From: an uncultured Burkholderiales Genera incertae sedis bacterium | Lineage (GTDB): Bacteria > Pseudomonadota > Gammaproteobacteria > Burkholderiales > Eutrophovitaceae | Assembly: GCA_905479505.1 (NCBI GenBank) | Contig: CAJQMS010000047.1 | Span: 1-10,176 of the forward strand | Reading direction: 5' to 3' | DNA length: 10,176 nucleotides | Shown: in pieces, positions 1 to 6,669 of the stretch | How positions within the stretch are numbered: the stretch's first letter is position 1 | Layout: each line of letters opens with the position of its first letter | Notes under the pieces: model-generated | Database searches by the model: none | Seen by the model: the letters and a program-made list of their open reading frames with translations, nothing else | Told to the model about the DNA's origin: nothing | Program-made: the position numbers and the translations under genes

Positions 1-1
1 G

Positions 2-175
2 AAGATCGGGCGGCCGGTATTTAGGCAGATGAGCGAGGAGGTACCACATTACATCAGTTCTGACTGCGCGATTGCTGCAACACATATCGTTCAGGGTATA
101 GAGGCAAAGCAGGATTTGGGGGAGGTTAAAAAACGACACCCCCTGACGTTACTACGTATAGCATACGGTTTATGA
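2..175 (+). CDS. HdrB/GlpC-like (Fe-S)-binding protein, C-terminal fragment
   Basis: This is the last 57 residues of an open reading frame that enters from the left edge and ends at TGA 173-175. The visible part contains SSDCAIAATHI and ends in HPLTLLRIAYGL. That resembles the C-terminus of proteins with cysteine-rich CCG domains, annotated as heterodisulfide-reductase-related or GlpC-like (Fe-S)-binding proteins. The Asp-Cys pair would belong to the last CCG motif. The stop lies 17 bases before the DUF3501 gene, and such proteins are commonly found directly upstream of DUF3501 genes, often with a rubrerythrin gene further upstream. They are presumed cytoplasmic redox proteins, but the electron donor and substrate of this group are unknown. 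The family call rests on a short tail plus context, so it is moderately secure. Confidence 0.7.
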   Translation, partial: KIGRPVFRQMSEEVPHYISSDCAIAATHIVQGIEAKQDLGEVKKRHPLTLLRIAYGL

Positions 176-192
176 AAATTGGAGAGAGATGA

Positions 193-774
193 ATGTTAAA
201 CAGAGATAGCTTGATGTCATTGGAAGAGTACGCAAAGCGCAGGAATGCATTTCGAACGGAGGTTATGGAGCATAAGAAAAGTCGCAAGATGCATTTGGGT
301 GAACATGTAACTGTCTTGTTTGAGGATGCCTTGACCGTGCAATATCAAGTCCAAGAAATGCTGCGTGTGGAGAAGATTTTCGAAGAAGAAGCGATCGAGG
401 AGGAGTTAAATGCCTATTTGCCGTTAGTTCCAGATGGGAATAACTTGAAAGCTACATTGTTAATTGAGTATCCAGACGAGAATGAAAGAAAAGTTGCGCT
501 AGGTAAGCTCATTGACTTAGAGGACCGAGTTTGGATTAGGGTGCCCGGTTTTGCTAAAGTGTTTCCCTTTGCGGATGAGGATTTGGATCGAGAAAATGGA
601 GAAAAAACTTCTTCGGTTCATTTTCTTAGATTTGAATTGACTAACGATATGAAAAAGTCGCTTTTGCACGGGGGTTCATTTGGAATTGGTATAGACCACC
701 CAAATTATATGGTCGATATTGAAGAGGTTTCCGAAAAATTTCGCGATTCTTTGGTCAAGGATTTAACAGGCTGA
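193..774 (+). CDS. DUF3501 family protein
   Basis: The 193-residue product matches the DUF3501 family along its whole length. Recognisable stretches are the opening LNRDSLMSLEEYAKRR, HKKSRKMHLGEH near residue 28, the FEDALTVQYQVQEMLR block at about 43-58, EDRVWIRV around 108-115, and EKTSSVHFLRFEL at about 135-147. The function is unknown. No signal peptide or membrane segment is visible, so it is probably cytoplasmic. The ATG at 193 is preceded by GGAGAG at 181-186 with good spacing; the overlapping ATG at 189 is out of frame and soon meets a stop. It probably forms an operon with the (Fe-S) protein gene just upstream, which suggests a role connected to that redox protein, perhaps in oxidative stress; this is inference from context. 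The family assignment is secure. Confidence 0.9.
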   Translation: MLNRDSLMSLEEYAKRRNAFRTEVMEHKKSRKMHLGEHVTVLFEDALTVQYQVQEMLRVEKIFEEEAIEEELNAYLPLVPDGNNLKATLLIEYPDENERKVALGKLIDLEDRVWIRVPGFAKVFPFADEDLDRENGEKTSSVHFLRFELTNDMKKSLLHGGSFGIGIDHPNYMVDIEEVSEKFRDSLVKDLTG

Positions 775-837
775 TGAAAGGCGGCTTGCGAGCCTTAGAC
801 TTAATATACTATTGAGCGACTATCCTTAGTTTGATGG

Positions 838-883
838 CTTGATTGAAGAATCTCAGGCTGATTACGAACCTTGGTCAATCAAG
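838..883. repeat. 9-bp perfect inverted repeat in the gap before the CNP1-like gene
   Basis: CTTGATTGA at 838-846 is matched by TCAATCAAG at 875-883, with 28 bases between the arms. The interior contains smaller complementary pieces (AATC and GATT), so RNA from either strand could fold. There is no T-tract after it on either strand, so it is not a clear intrinsic terminator. It might be a regulator site, a transcript-end stabilising hairpin after the DUF3501 gene, or chance. Closer to the DUF3501 stop, AAGGC at 778-782 and GCCTT at 792-796 form another short hairpin without a T-tract. Confidence 0.4.
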
Positions 884-956
884 AGAAGTGGTGTCTCCGT
901 TAATTGGTGTCGAATGTGATTGTTAACGCAAGAATTCATACTTGTAGAAGGCTGAT

Positions 957-1553
957 ATGGTGATTTTTAAGCAAAAGTTGATTTGCAGGGCTCCATTCAT
1001 TAGGTGGAGTCCAATTTTTTTGATATTTCTTTTTTGTCAGCCAAACATTTCATTTTCTCAGAGTGAGCTAGACCGGCAGTTGATGGAAAGGGATCGAGTT
1101 TACAGCGTACCGAAGTTAACGGAAGAGTCAGCTTTAACCTTACCTAAGATACCATCTAAAAATGCATTCAGTTTGTATCAGACAAATAACCGCTCAGGCT
1201 TTAAATTTTACGTTGATATTTCTACTGTCCAAATATCAGATGATGACGTTGTTCGGATGACTTTGCTTGCTGTTTCGCCCAAAGGTAGTAACAACTTAAC
1301 TCACGAGGGTTTTCGATGCAGTACCGGGGAGTACAAACTTTACGCTACCGCTTGGGGTTTCAATTCCGATTGGATGCCAATGAAAAATCCATTGTGGCTC
1401 GTTACGAACAAAAAAAATCCTAGTCGATATAGGTACGACTTACTCGAGTCATATATTTGTTCGGGCCGAATTATTTTTGAGGGCCAAGAAGAATTACGAC
1501 TGCGATTTAAAAAAGGGAAATTAGCTAAACCACGGGATCGTGGACGAATTTGA
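957..1553 (+). CDS. CNP1-like family secreted protein
   Basis: The 198-residue product begins with a basic stretch and a hydrophobic core (about residues 17-29, SPIFLIFLFC), followed by a plausible signal-peptidase site near SFS-QS at 34-36, so it is predicted to be exported. The mature part matches the CNP1-like family: FYVDISTVQI at about 84-93, DDVVRMTLLAVSPKGS at 96-111, HEGFRCSTGEYKLYA at 116-130, and a late Cys at 168. Cys121 and Cys168 could form a disulfide in the periplasm (inference). The biochemical function is unknown. In betaproteobacteria this family is typically found beside proB; here it is convergent with proB, with only 17 bases between the two stop codons. The ATG at 957 has a moderate ribosome-binding site (GAAGG at 947-951). 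I see no convincing promoter upstream. Confidence 0.85.
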   Translation: MVIFKQKLICRAPFIRWSPIFLIFLFCQPNISFSQSELDRQLMERDRVYSVPKLTEESALTLPKIPSKNAFSLYQTNNRSGFKFYVDISTVQISDDDVVRMTLLAVSPKGSNNLTHEGFRCSTGEYKLYATAWGFNSDWMPMKNPLWLVTNKKNPSRYRYDLLESYICSGRIIFEGQEELRLRFKKGKLAKPRDRGRI

Positions 1554-1557
1554 TCGT

Positions 1558-1582
1558 AAAAAATTGAATCTCAATATTCAAT
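1558..1582 (-). terminator. Weak intrinsic terminator at the end of proB
   Basis: On the minus strand a 7-bp AT-rich stem (arms 1576-1582 and 1563-1569, 6-base loop) is followed by a run of T (complement of A 1558-1562). The proB stop codon at 1571-1573 is partly inside the loop. The stem has only one G-C pair, so termination may be inefficient. It lies where the obgE-proB transcript meets the convergent CNP1-like gene. Confidence 0.4.
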
Positions 1583-2692
1583 CGCTAAATTATCCCGATT
1601 TATGAGCTCTAAGTCATCTACGTAACCTAGCGCATCTTCTATTTTTTCGGAGGGACATCCTTTTATTTTCTGGGTTTCTTCGTGGTCATAGTTTATGAGG
1701 CCATGGGCTATGACTTTTCCGGCTTTGTTCTGGCAAGTCACGACGTCTCCACGCTTAAAATTTCCACTAGTAGAAGTGACACCTATTGGTAAGAGGCTCT
1801 TGTTGCTCTGCGTTATAGCGTTTATCGCTCCTTCGTCAATTGTTACTGACCCGCTGACCTTAAGGTGGTTACTGAGCCATTGCCTCCTTGCGGTCATGAC
1901 TGGTTTTGTGGCGTTTAGCCTGGTACCGATTGCTTCCCCAGCTCTAATCCTTAATAAAACGTTAGACTCCCTGCCATTGGCTATAACGGTATGAGTACCG
2001 CCTTTGGCCGCTTGCTTTGCGGCGCGTAATTTCGTTGTCATCCCGCCACTGCCAGACGCTGAGCCGTTATCAGTAGCCATTTTCTCTAGGTCAGGGTCCC
2101 CAGCATCCGCCGACTCAATTATGTGAACTTCGCTGGATGTTCTTGGGTCGCCTGAGAATAGTCCTTCTTGGTCTGTTAGGATAATTAAGGTTTCCGCCTC
2201 AATTAAGTTAGCTGCAAGAGCGGCCAAAGTATCATTATCACCAAACTTTATTTCGTCCGTTGCGATAGAGTCGTTCTCGTTCACTATAGGAACGATATTG
2301 AGAGCGAGTAGGGTTCTCAGTGTAGAGCGCGCGTTTAAGTATCTTGTTCTATTGGTTAAATCATCATGAGTGAGTAATATTTGAGCGGTATGCAAGCCGA
2401 GGCTCTGAAACGCATCCTCGTACGCTCGTATTAAACCCATTTGCCCGACTGCCGCCGCCGCTTGCAGATCGTGAATCATAGACGGTCTTAAGTTCCAGCC
2501 TAATCTAAGCATACCCTCCGCAACGGCGCCACTTGAAACGATGACAACCTCATGTCCCATAGTTTTAATTTCTGATATTTGCCTTGTCCAACTTTTAAGC
2601 CGCTCGAAATCTAAACCTTTACCATTTGCTGTGATAAGGCTGCTACCGATCTTAATGACGATTCGTTTAGTTCGATTTTTATCAGCAGTCAT
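1571..2692 (-). CDS. proB: Glutamate 5-kinase
   Basis: ProB phosphorylates L-glutamate with ATP to gamma-glutamyl phosphate, the first step of proline synthesis in the cytoplasm. The 373-residue protein has the amino-acid-kinase fold with VIKIGSS at 12-18, SSGAVAEG at 53-60, NENDS at 138-142, FGDND at 150-154, and the glycine-rich SGSGGMTTKL at 213-222. A C-terminal PUA domain follows at about 277-355, and the chain closes with INRDNL. The length matches full ProB enzymes with a PUA domain (E. coli 367 residues). The ATG lies 3 bases after the obgE stop and no Shine-Dalgarno sequence is evident in front of it, so translation is probably coupled to obgE. No proA is present in the window, so the next enzyme must be encoded elsewhere. 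Feedback inhibition by proline is known for the family; nothing here tests it. Confidence 0.97.
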   Translation of the reverse strand: MTADKNRTKRIVIKIGSSLITANGKGLDFERLKSWTRQISEIKTMGHEVVIVSSGAVAEGMLRLGWNLRPSMIHDLQAAAAVGQMGLIRAYEDAFQSLGLHTAQILLTHDDLTNRTRYLNARSTLRTLLALNIVPIVNENDSIATDEIKFGDNDTLAALAANLIEAETLIILTDQEGLFSGDPRTSSEVHIIESADAGDPDLEKMATDNGSASGSGGMTTKLRAAKQAAKGGTHTVIANGRESNVLLRIRAGEAIGTRLNATKPVMTARRQWLSNHLKVSGSVTIDEGAINAITQSNKSLLPIGVTSTSGNFKRGDVVTCQNKAGKVIAHGLINYDHEETQKIKGCPSEKIEDALGYVDDLELINRDNLAIEY

Positions 2693-2695
2693 GTC

Positions 2696-3766
2696 TTAAA
2701 CTTTGTTCAGCGAATTCGTATTAGTTGTTTTATCTTCTTGTTTAATTCTACTCATATATTCCATAGCGCTATCAATGAGGGATTTTGTCCCGAGTCCAGA
2801 AACAGATGAGATTGGAAAAATTTTATCGGTACTTGCCAGTCCATTGCTTAGTGCTGTCGTCACCTCGGTAACAAATGCATCACGATCTTCTTCTGGAATT
2901 AAATCCATTTTATTTAATGCGACCCAGCGCGGCTTGTTAAATAGTGCGACATCATATTTCTGAAGCTCGTGGCATATATCGTTAGCGTTCCGGGCAAGTT
3001 CCTCTGCGTCAGGATAGTCTGTCCCAATATCAATTACATGCACTAATAATTTAGTTCTTTGCAGATGTTTAAGAAATTGATGGCCGAGCCCAGCCCCATC
3101 GGATGCCCCCGAAATTAACCCTGGAATATCAGCGATTACAAAACTGTCGTTAAAGCCAGATCTCACGACACCCAAGTGAGGGTGCAGAGTGGTGAAAGGG
3201 TAGTCTGCTATTTTTGGTTTCGCTGCCGACACGGCTGAAATGAATGTTGATTTCCCAGCATTTGGAAACCCCAACAATCCGATGTCTGCTAGGACGCTCA
3301 GTTCCATTCGAATCGATATGGTCTCCCCGACTTCTCCAAAAGTGAATTGTCTTGGTGCTCTATTTGTACTCGATTTGAAGTGTATATTACCCAATCCGCC
3401 TTTACCGCCTTTACATATGAGCTCTTTCTGTCCATCTTGCTTTAAGTCGAAAACTACGATGTTATTTTGGTCATCGTACACAAGTGTTCCCATTGGGACT
3501 TCTAAGACAAGGTCACTCCCTGATTTTCCGTAGCAATCTTTACCTTGACCATTTTCTCCATTTTTCGCACGAAAAAGCCGTTTAAATCGGTACTCTAGAA
3601 GCGTATTTATGTCCCTAGATGCACGAATGAATACTGACCCTCCACGGCCACCGTCTCCACCACTGGGTCCCCCTTTTGGCACAAATTTTTCTCGGCGAAA
3701 GGCTGCTACACCGTCGCCACCCTTACCTGCGTGCAGTTCTATTTTGGCTTCATCAACAAACTTCAT
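2696..3766 (-). CDS. obgE: Obg/CgtA ribosome-assembly GTPase
   Basis: ObgE is an essential GTPase acting in late 50S assembly and linked to the stringent response. The 356-residue protein has the glycine-rich Obg fold at about 1-158 (KGGPSGGDGGRGG at 31-43), then the G domain: G1 GFPNAGKS 166-173, switch I DYPFTTLHP 188-196, G3 DIPGL 213-217, G4 NKMD 285-288, and G5-like SSVSG 320-324. The tail after 340 is short and polar. It follows rpmA on the same strand, as in most bacteria, but a strong terminator lies between them. The ATG at 3764-3766 is preceded by an AT-rich stretch without a recognisable Shine-Dalgarno sequence. Expression therefore relies on read-through or on a promoter I could not identify. 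Confidence 0.97.
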   Translation of the reverse strand: MKFVDEAKIELHAGKGGDGVAAFRREKFVPKGGPSGGDGGRGGSVFIRASRDINTLLEYRFKRLFRAKNGENGQGKDCYGKSGSDLVLEVPMGTLVYDDQNNIVVFDLKQDGQKELICKGGKGGLGNIHFKSSTNRAPRQFTFGEVGETISIRMELSVLADIGLLGFPNAGKSTFISAVSAAKPKIADYPFTTLHPHLGVVRSGFNDSFVIADIPGLISGASDGAGLGHQFLKHLQRTKLLVHVIDIGTDYPDAEELARNANDICHELQKYDVALFNKPRWVALNKMDLIPEEDRDAFVTEVTTALSNGLASTDKIFPISSVSGLGTKSLIDSAMEYMSRIKQEDKTTNTNSLNKV

Positions 3767-3787
3767 AATTTATATTTTTCGTCAGAT

Positions 3788-3820
3788 AAAAAAAAACCCT
3801 GCCTTTTGAGCAGGGCTTTT
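3788..3820 (-). terminator. Strong intrinsic terminator between rpmA and obgE
   Basis: Read on the minus strand, CCCTGC (3810-3815) pairs with GCAGGG (3797-3802) around a 7-base loop. The helix can be extended by a G-T pair and A-T pairs, and a run of nine T follows (complement of A 3788-3796). This is a textbook Rho-independent terminator for the rplU-rpmA transcript, 21 bases past the rpmA stop. On the plus strand the following T-run is only four bases, so it acts mainly on the minus strand. Confidence 0.85.
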
Positions 3821-3836
3821 GCAAAAAAAATAAACC

Positions 3837-4094
3837 CTAGATTGGGACAATGCTCACAATTTTCTTGTTTAGACGGCCTGTTTTTCCGAATAGCACATGA
3901 CCATTTGTCTTGGCAAATAATGTGTGGTCTCTTCCCATTCCAACATTATCTCCAGGATGAACTTTGGTTCCTCTTTGCCGGATTATAATGCTTCCGGCGG
4001 AAATTAATTCCCCACCAAACCGCTTCACTCCTAGTCGTTTTGCATTAGAATCGCGACCGTTTCTTGAACTTCCGCCAGCTTTTTTATGTGCCAT
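3837..4094 (-). CDS. rpmA: 50S ribosomal protein L27
   Basis: L27 is a basic protein of the large subunit whose N-terminal tail reaches towards the peptidyl-transferase centre. The 85-residue product starts MAHKKAGGSSRNGRDS and has the conserved RLGVKRFGGE and IIRQRGTKVHPG blocks, with the usual length. It begins directly with the mature MAHKKAGG form and lacks the cleaved N-terminal extension known from Firmicutes. The ATG is preceded on the minus strand by AAAGGAAAC, a good ribosome-binding site. It lies 38 bases after rplU and is surely co-transcribed with it. Confidence 0.98.
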   Translation of the reverse strand: MAHKKAGGSSRNGRDSNAKRLGVKRFGGELISAGSIIIRQRGTKVHPGDNVGMGRDHTLFAKTNGHVLFGKTGRLNKKIVSIVPI

Positions 4095-4132
4095 ATTTGT
4101 TTCCTTTTCCGAAGCAATGAAGTTGTCAGTTC

Positions 4133-4444
4133 TTAACTTGTTATATCCCCAATGACGACTTCCGTGAAATTTTGACGATGTCCTTGTTGACGTTTGTAGT
4201 GTTTTCGTCGTCGAAGTTTAAAAATTTTAACCTTTTTGCCTCTTCCATGACTAAGAACTGTCGCAGCCACGCTTGCACCGCTTACGTGGGGCGACCCTAT
4301 CGAGACGTTATCGCCGTCAACGAGCATTAGAACTTCGTCTAGATTAATTGTTTCACCAACCTCAACCCCTAAGGATTCGATTTTTAACTTTTCTCCAGTG
4401 GCGACTTTATATTGCTTCCCACCAGTTTTAATGACAGCATACAT
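4133..4444 (-). CDS. rplU: 50S ribosomal protein L21
   Basis: L21 is a 23S rRNA-binding protein of the large subunit. The 103-residue product begins MYAVIKTGGKQYKV and carries the basic block RRRKHYKRQQGHRQ near residues 77-90, both diagnostic. The same frame stays open further upstream to 4585, but the family always starts at MYAV, and the predicted promoter (4507-4535) lies inside the longer frame, so I place the start at 4442-4444. The ribosome-binding site is weak (GGGAAA, about 13 bases away). It is the first gene of the rplU-rpmA unit and is divergent from ispB. Confidence 0.97.
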   Translation of the reverse strand: MYAVIKTGGKQYKVATGEKLKIESLGVEVGETINLDEVLMLVDGDNVSIGSPHVSGASVAATVLSHGRGKKVKIFKLRRRKHYKRQQGHRQNFTEVVIGDITS

Positions 4445-4469
4445 GGCTTTATTGTTTTCCCGAGTTAAG

Positions 4470-4492
4470 CAGTTTATACGACTGTTTCCAGT
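4470..4492 (-). promoter_or_regulatory. Candidate hairpins in the rplU 5' leader
   Basis: In the roughly 55-base leader predicted for rplU, minus-strand RNA contains ACTG-GAAA-CAGT (4492 down to 4481), a 4-bp stem closed by a GNRA-type loop. A further ACTG at 4473-4470 can compete for the same CAGT. L21 leader RNAs with an autoregulatory role are known in bacteria, but I cannot say this matches a described family. The stems are short, so chance is quite possible. Confidence 0.25.
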
Positions 4493-4506
4493 ACAAAAGG
4501 GGTCAA

Positions 4507-4535
4507 ATAATACAGCATGAGAGTACTTTGCGCAA
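4507..4535 (-). promoter_or_regulatory. Sigma70-like promoter of rplU-rpmA
   Basis: On the minus strand, TTGCGC (4535-4530) and TATTAT (4512-4507) are separated by 17 bases, with four and five of six positions matching the sigma70 -35 and -10 consensus. Transcription would start near 4500, leaving a leader of about 55 bases before rplU. Position relative to the ribosomal operon supports it. Confidence 0.6.
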
Positions 4536-4552
4536 TAAACCAGAAAGTTAAT

Positions 4553-4581
4553 TTGACACCAAAGCGCGGGCTCCATAACAT
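4553..4581 (+). promoter_or_regulatory. Sigma70-like promoter of ispB
   Basis: TTGACA at 4553-4558, a perfect -35 element, is followed after 17 bases by TAACAT at 4576-4581 (four of six for -10). The start would be near 4588, giving a leader of about 50 bases. Its -35 lies 17 bases from the -35 of the divergent rplU promoter, so the two polymerases would approach from a shared face of DNA. Confidence 0.6.
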
Positions 4582-4638
4582 CCAATGATCAAACGATAAT
4601 GTCCAGTAAATGAGAAACAGTTGTGAACGTTTATTTCT

Positions 4639-5604
4639 ATGAATAATGGGTGGCATTCAATCAAGGGTGAGTTGACGTCGCGCCTGGATGGGGAGATTGC
4701 CAATCAATTGGTTTCGCAAGTCCCTCTAATCGGAGAGGTCGCGAGGTATACGATCAACAGCGGCGGTAAGCGCGTAAGACCAATTCTTTTAATGATGGCG
4801 GCCGCGAGTCTAGGGTGTACGGAGCGGAAGGCGACGCAATTAGCGGCTGCTATTGAATTTGTTCATACCGCGACATTGTTGCATGATGATGTGGTTGATA
4901 GCTCTTCAGTTAGACGCGGGTCTCCAACAGCTAATGAGCGTTTTGGGAATGCAGCTGCCGTTTTGGTGGGGGATTTTTTGTATTCCAGAGCATTTCAAAT
5001 TATGGTTGACGTCGGTGAGGCTAAGGTTTTTCGGATAATGGCGGATGCTACTAACGATATCTCAGAGGGCGAAGTCCTTCAGCTCTCCAACATAAAGAAC
5101 ATAGAATTGACTGTCGCATCTTACTTCGAAATTATTCATTCAAAAACATCACGATTATTCGAGGCAGCCTCGATGCTCGGAGGTATTATTGCTGGCTGCA
5201 AAAGTGACATAGCCAATAATCTCGGGCAATATGGGGCGCACCTAGGTACCGCGTTCCAGATTGTTGACGACATTCTTGACTATGATGGAGTAGAGGCAAA
5301 TATTGGAAAAAAATTGGGTGACGACTTGTCAGAAGGTAAGGTTACTTTACCTATGATTCATGCTTTAGAGAACGGTTCGGAGGCGGACGTAGCGGCGATG
5401 ACGGCTGCGATTGAAGACAGCGGTCAGGTAGACCTGGACTCAATCATTAAAATATTTCGAAGGTTGCGGTCGCTCGAGTATGCTCGTGAATTGGCTCAGA
5501 GAGAAATAGAGGCTGCTGAGGAAAGCATAGCAAACCTGCCGTCGTCCACATATAAAGAATCTATGATTGAAATGGCTAAGCAGTCGGTATCTAGGGTTAA
5601 TTAG
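4639..5604 (+). CDS. ispB: Octaprenyl diphosphate synthase
   Basis: IspB is a trans-polyprenyl synthase that extends farnesyl diphosphate with isopentenyl diphosphate to make the octaprenyl side chain of ubiquinone or menaquinone. The 321-residue chain (E. coli 323) has GGKRVRP at 42-48, the first aspartate-rich motif DDVVD at 83-87, the KT pair at 169-170, and the second aspartate-rich motif DDILD at 210-214 followed by KKLGDDL. Chain length cannot be read from the sequence, so octaprenyl is assigned by similarity to the proteobacterial group. An in-frame stop at 4624-4626 fixes ATG 4639 as the first possible start. There is no clear Shine-Dalgarno sequence. Divergent orientation to rplU is a common proteobacterial arrangement. 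Confidence 0.93.
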   Translation: MNNGWHSIKGELTSRLDGEIANQLVSQVPLIGEVARYTINSGGKRVRPILLMMAAASLGCTERKATQLAAAIEFVHTATLLHDDVVDSSSVRRGSPTANERFGNAAAVLVGDFLYSRAFQIMVDVGEAKVFRIMADATNDISEGEVLQLSNIKNIELTVASYFEIIHSKTSRLFEAASMLGGIIAGCKSDIANNLGQYGAHLGTAFQIVDDILDYDGVEANIGKKLGDDLSEGKVTLPMIHALENGSEADVAAMTAAIEDSGQVDLDSIIKIFRRLRSLEYARELAQREIEAAEESIANLPSSTYKESMIEMAKQSVSRVN

Positions 5605-5684
5605 GCGAGTTAGTGGATGTTTTGTTTTGATTATCAGAAAAATTTTGGTAGCGGTGAGTTGTCGAATGTAGTGTTTGCTGCGGT

Positions 5685-5713
5685 TTGAAAAACGCTTTCG
5701 ATCTGCTCATATT
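5685..5713 (+). promoter_or_regulatory. Possible promoter of the PP0621-ampD pair
   Basis: TTGAAA at 5685-5690 (five of six) and CATATT at 5708-5713 (four of six) are 17 bases apart in the 129-base gap after ispB. The start would fall near 5720, just ahead of the GGGAGG ribosome-binding site. The leader would be only about 14 bases. No terminator was recognised after ispB, so read-through is an alternative. Confidence 0.4.
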
Positions 5714-5733
5714 AGGGTTTCTTGGGAGGTTGT

Positions 5734-5970
5734 GTGCTTAAATATCTAACGTTATTGGTGGTCTTCGCTCTAGCATATGCTTTTATTAAATCCAAAAGCC
5801 GAAAAATACTGAAAACGGATGATCTGAATCGCGACTCTAACCCTGCAGTGGAGGACATGGCGCGTTGTCAGCATTGCGGCGTCCATTTCCCTTTAAATGA
5901 GGGTTTTCGGTCTAATGGACTTATGTTTTGTTCGGATGAGCACCGTAAAGAGAAGGATCGTGCTTCTTGA
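5734..5970 (+). CDS. PP0621 family membrane-anchored zinc-ribbon protein
   Basis: This is a 78-residue protein of unknown function. The N-terminus is one membrane segment (about residues 3-18, YLTLLVVFALAYAF in the core), then a polar linker. A small metal-site domain follows with Cys45-x2-Cys48, Cys66 and His70 (CQHC...FCSDEH), a probable zinc knuckle. This layout and the MLKYL start match the PP0621 family, often encoded next to ampD in betaproteobacteria. I chose GTG at 5734 because GGGAGG at 5724-5729 is ideally spaced; an in-frame TTG at 5722 would overlap that site and add MGGC. By the positive-inside rule the basic stretch after the segment (KSKSRK) suggests a cytoplasmic C-terminal domain. 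It lies 9 bases upstream of ampD and is probably co-transcribed with it. Confidence 0.8.
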   Translation: MLKYLTLLVVFALAYAFIKSKSRKILKTDDLNRDSNPAVEDMARCQHCGVHFPLNEGFRSNGLMFCSDEHRKEKDRAS

Positions 5971-5979
5971 GGGGGCGAC

Positions 5980-6549
5980 TTGGAGTTTAGAATTGATAAT
6001 GGTTTTCTGACGGGGGCAGCATTTAATGACTCTCCGAATAGCGATGAGAGGCCAGAAAACGAAGAACCCCAGCTCATAGTGATCCACTGTATAAGTTTAC
6101 CTCCTGGTGAATTTGGTGGCTTAGATATTCATCGCTTATTCACTAACCAATTAGATTTTAACGCCGACCCATTCTTCTCGAGGCTCCGCGAACTCAAAGT
6201 ATCCGCCCATTTTCTAATAGATAGATTAGGCGAAGTGACGCAATTCGTCTCTTGCTTGAGGAGAGCTTGGCACGCTGGAAGTTCGGAATGGAAAGGTCGA
6301 TCGAATTGCAACGATTATTCGATCGGTATTGAGCTTGAAGGTATCGATACCGAGGCTTTTGACCCCAGGCAATATGAGAGTTTAAGGAAGCTTTGTCGCG
6401 CCTTAGCTGCTTGTTATCCCATTGAGGGCATGGCTGGACATTCACATATTGCTCAGCCGTCGGGCCGAAAAAAAGATCCAGGCCAAGGATTTAATTGGGC
6501 GGAGCTATCTGATTTTAGAAACCTTGAATTACCATTGGGTCTTGGATAA
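5980..6549 (+). CDS. ampD: 1,6-anhydro-N-acetylmuramyl-L-alanine amidase AmpD
   Basis: AmpD is a cytoplasmic zinc amidase that removes the stem peptide from anhydro-muropeptides during peptidoglycan recycling; loss of it induces AmpC in species with an ampR-ampC circuit. The 189-residue protein has the amidase_2 fold with IHCISLPPGEFGG at 35-47 (zinc ligand His36), SAHFLI at 75-80, AWHAGSS at 96-102, IGIELEG at 115-121 (catalytic Glu118), and GHSHIAQPSGRKKDPG at 153-168 giving zinc ligands His154 and Asp166 with Lys164 or Lys165 near the site. The His-to-Asp spacing is two residues longer than in E. coli AmpD. There is no signal peptide, as expected. The start is TTG 5980-5982, chosen because GAGGGGG at 5969-5975 precedes it and the N-terminus then aligns with known AmpD. 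No ampC or ampR is in the window. Confidence 0.95.
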   Translation: MEFRIDNGFLTGAAFNDSPNSDERPENEEPQLIVIHCISLPPGEFGGLDIHRLFTNQLDFNADPFFSRLRELKVSAHFLIDRLGEVTQFVSCLRRAWHAGSSEWKGRSNCNDYSIGIELEGIDTEAFDPRQYESLRKLCRALAACYPIEGMAGHSHIAQPSGRKKDPGQGFNWAELSDFRNLELPLGLG

Positions 6550-6669
6550 ATATACGGTCTAGTTAGTCACTGTATTAGATCTTTTAATAAAGTTAAGGGG
6601 TTTATTCGAGGACATTGAGCTTCGTCATAAGGGTTCGTGTGCGTTAATAAAAATTAATATAAGAAAACC

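Noticed and set aside
831..883. Possible FNR/Anr site (TTGAT...ATCAA) upstream of the CNP1-like gene
   Set aside because: The half-sites do not have the required 4-base spacing; the nearest arrangement (TTGGTCAATCAA) has only two bases between them.
3240..3533. 97-residue plus-strand ORF antisense to obgE
   Set aside because: It lies fully within the secure obgE coding region, has no family resemblance and no ribosome-binding context; the same applies to other antisense frames over proB, nrdA and ampD.
4445..4585. N-terminal extension of rplU by 47 residues in the same open frame
   Set aside because: L21 proteins begin at MYAVIKTGGKQYKV; the extension is rich in Cys and aromatic residues unlike the family, and contains the predicted promoter.
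5722..5733. Upstream TTG start for the PP0621-family protein
   Set aside because: It would overlap the GGGAGG ribosome-binding site and add four residues not typical of the family; GTG 5734 is better placed.
6559..6588. Terminator after ampD (TCTA...TAGATCTTTT)
   Set aside because: Only 4-5 AT-rich base pairs with a large loop and a short interrupted T-run.
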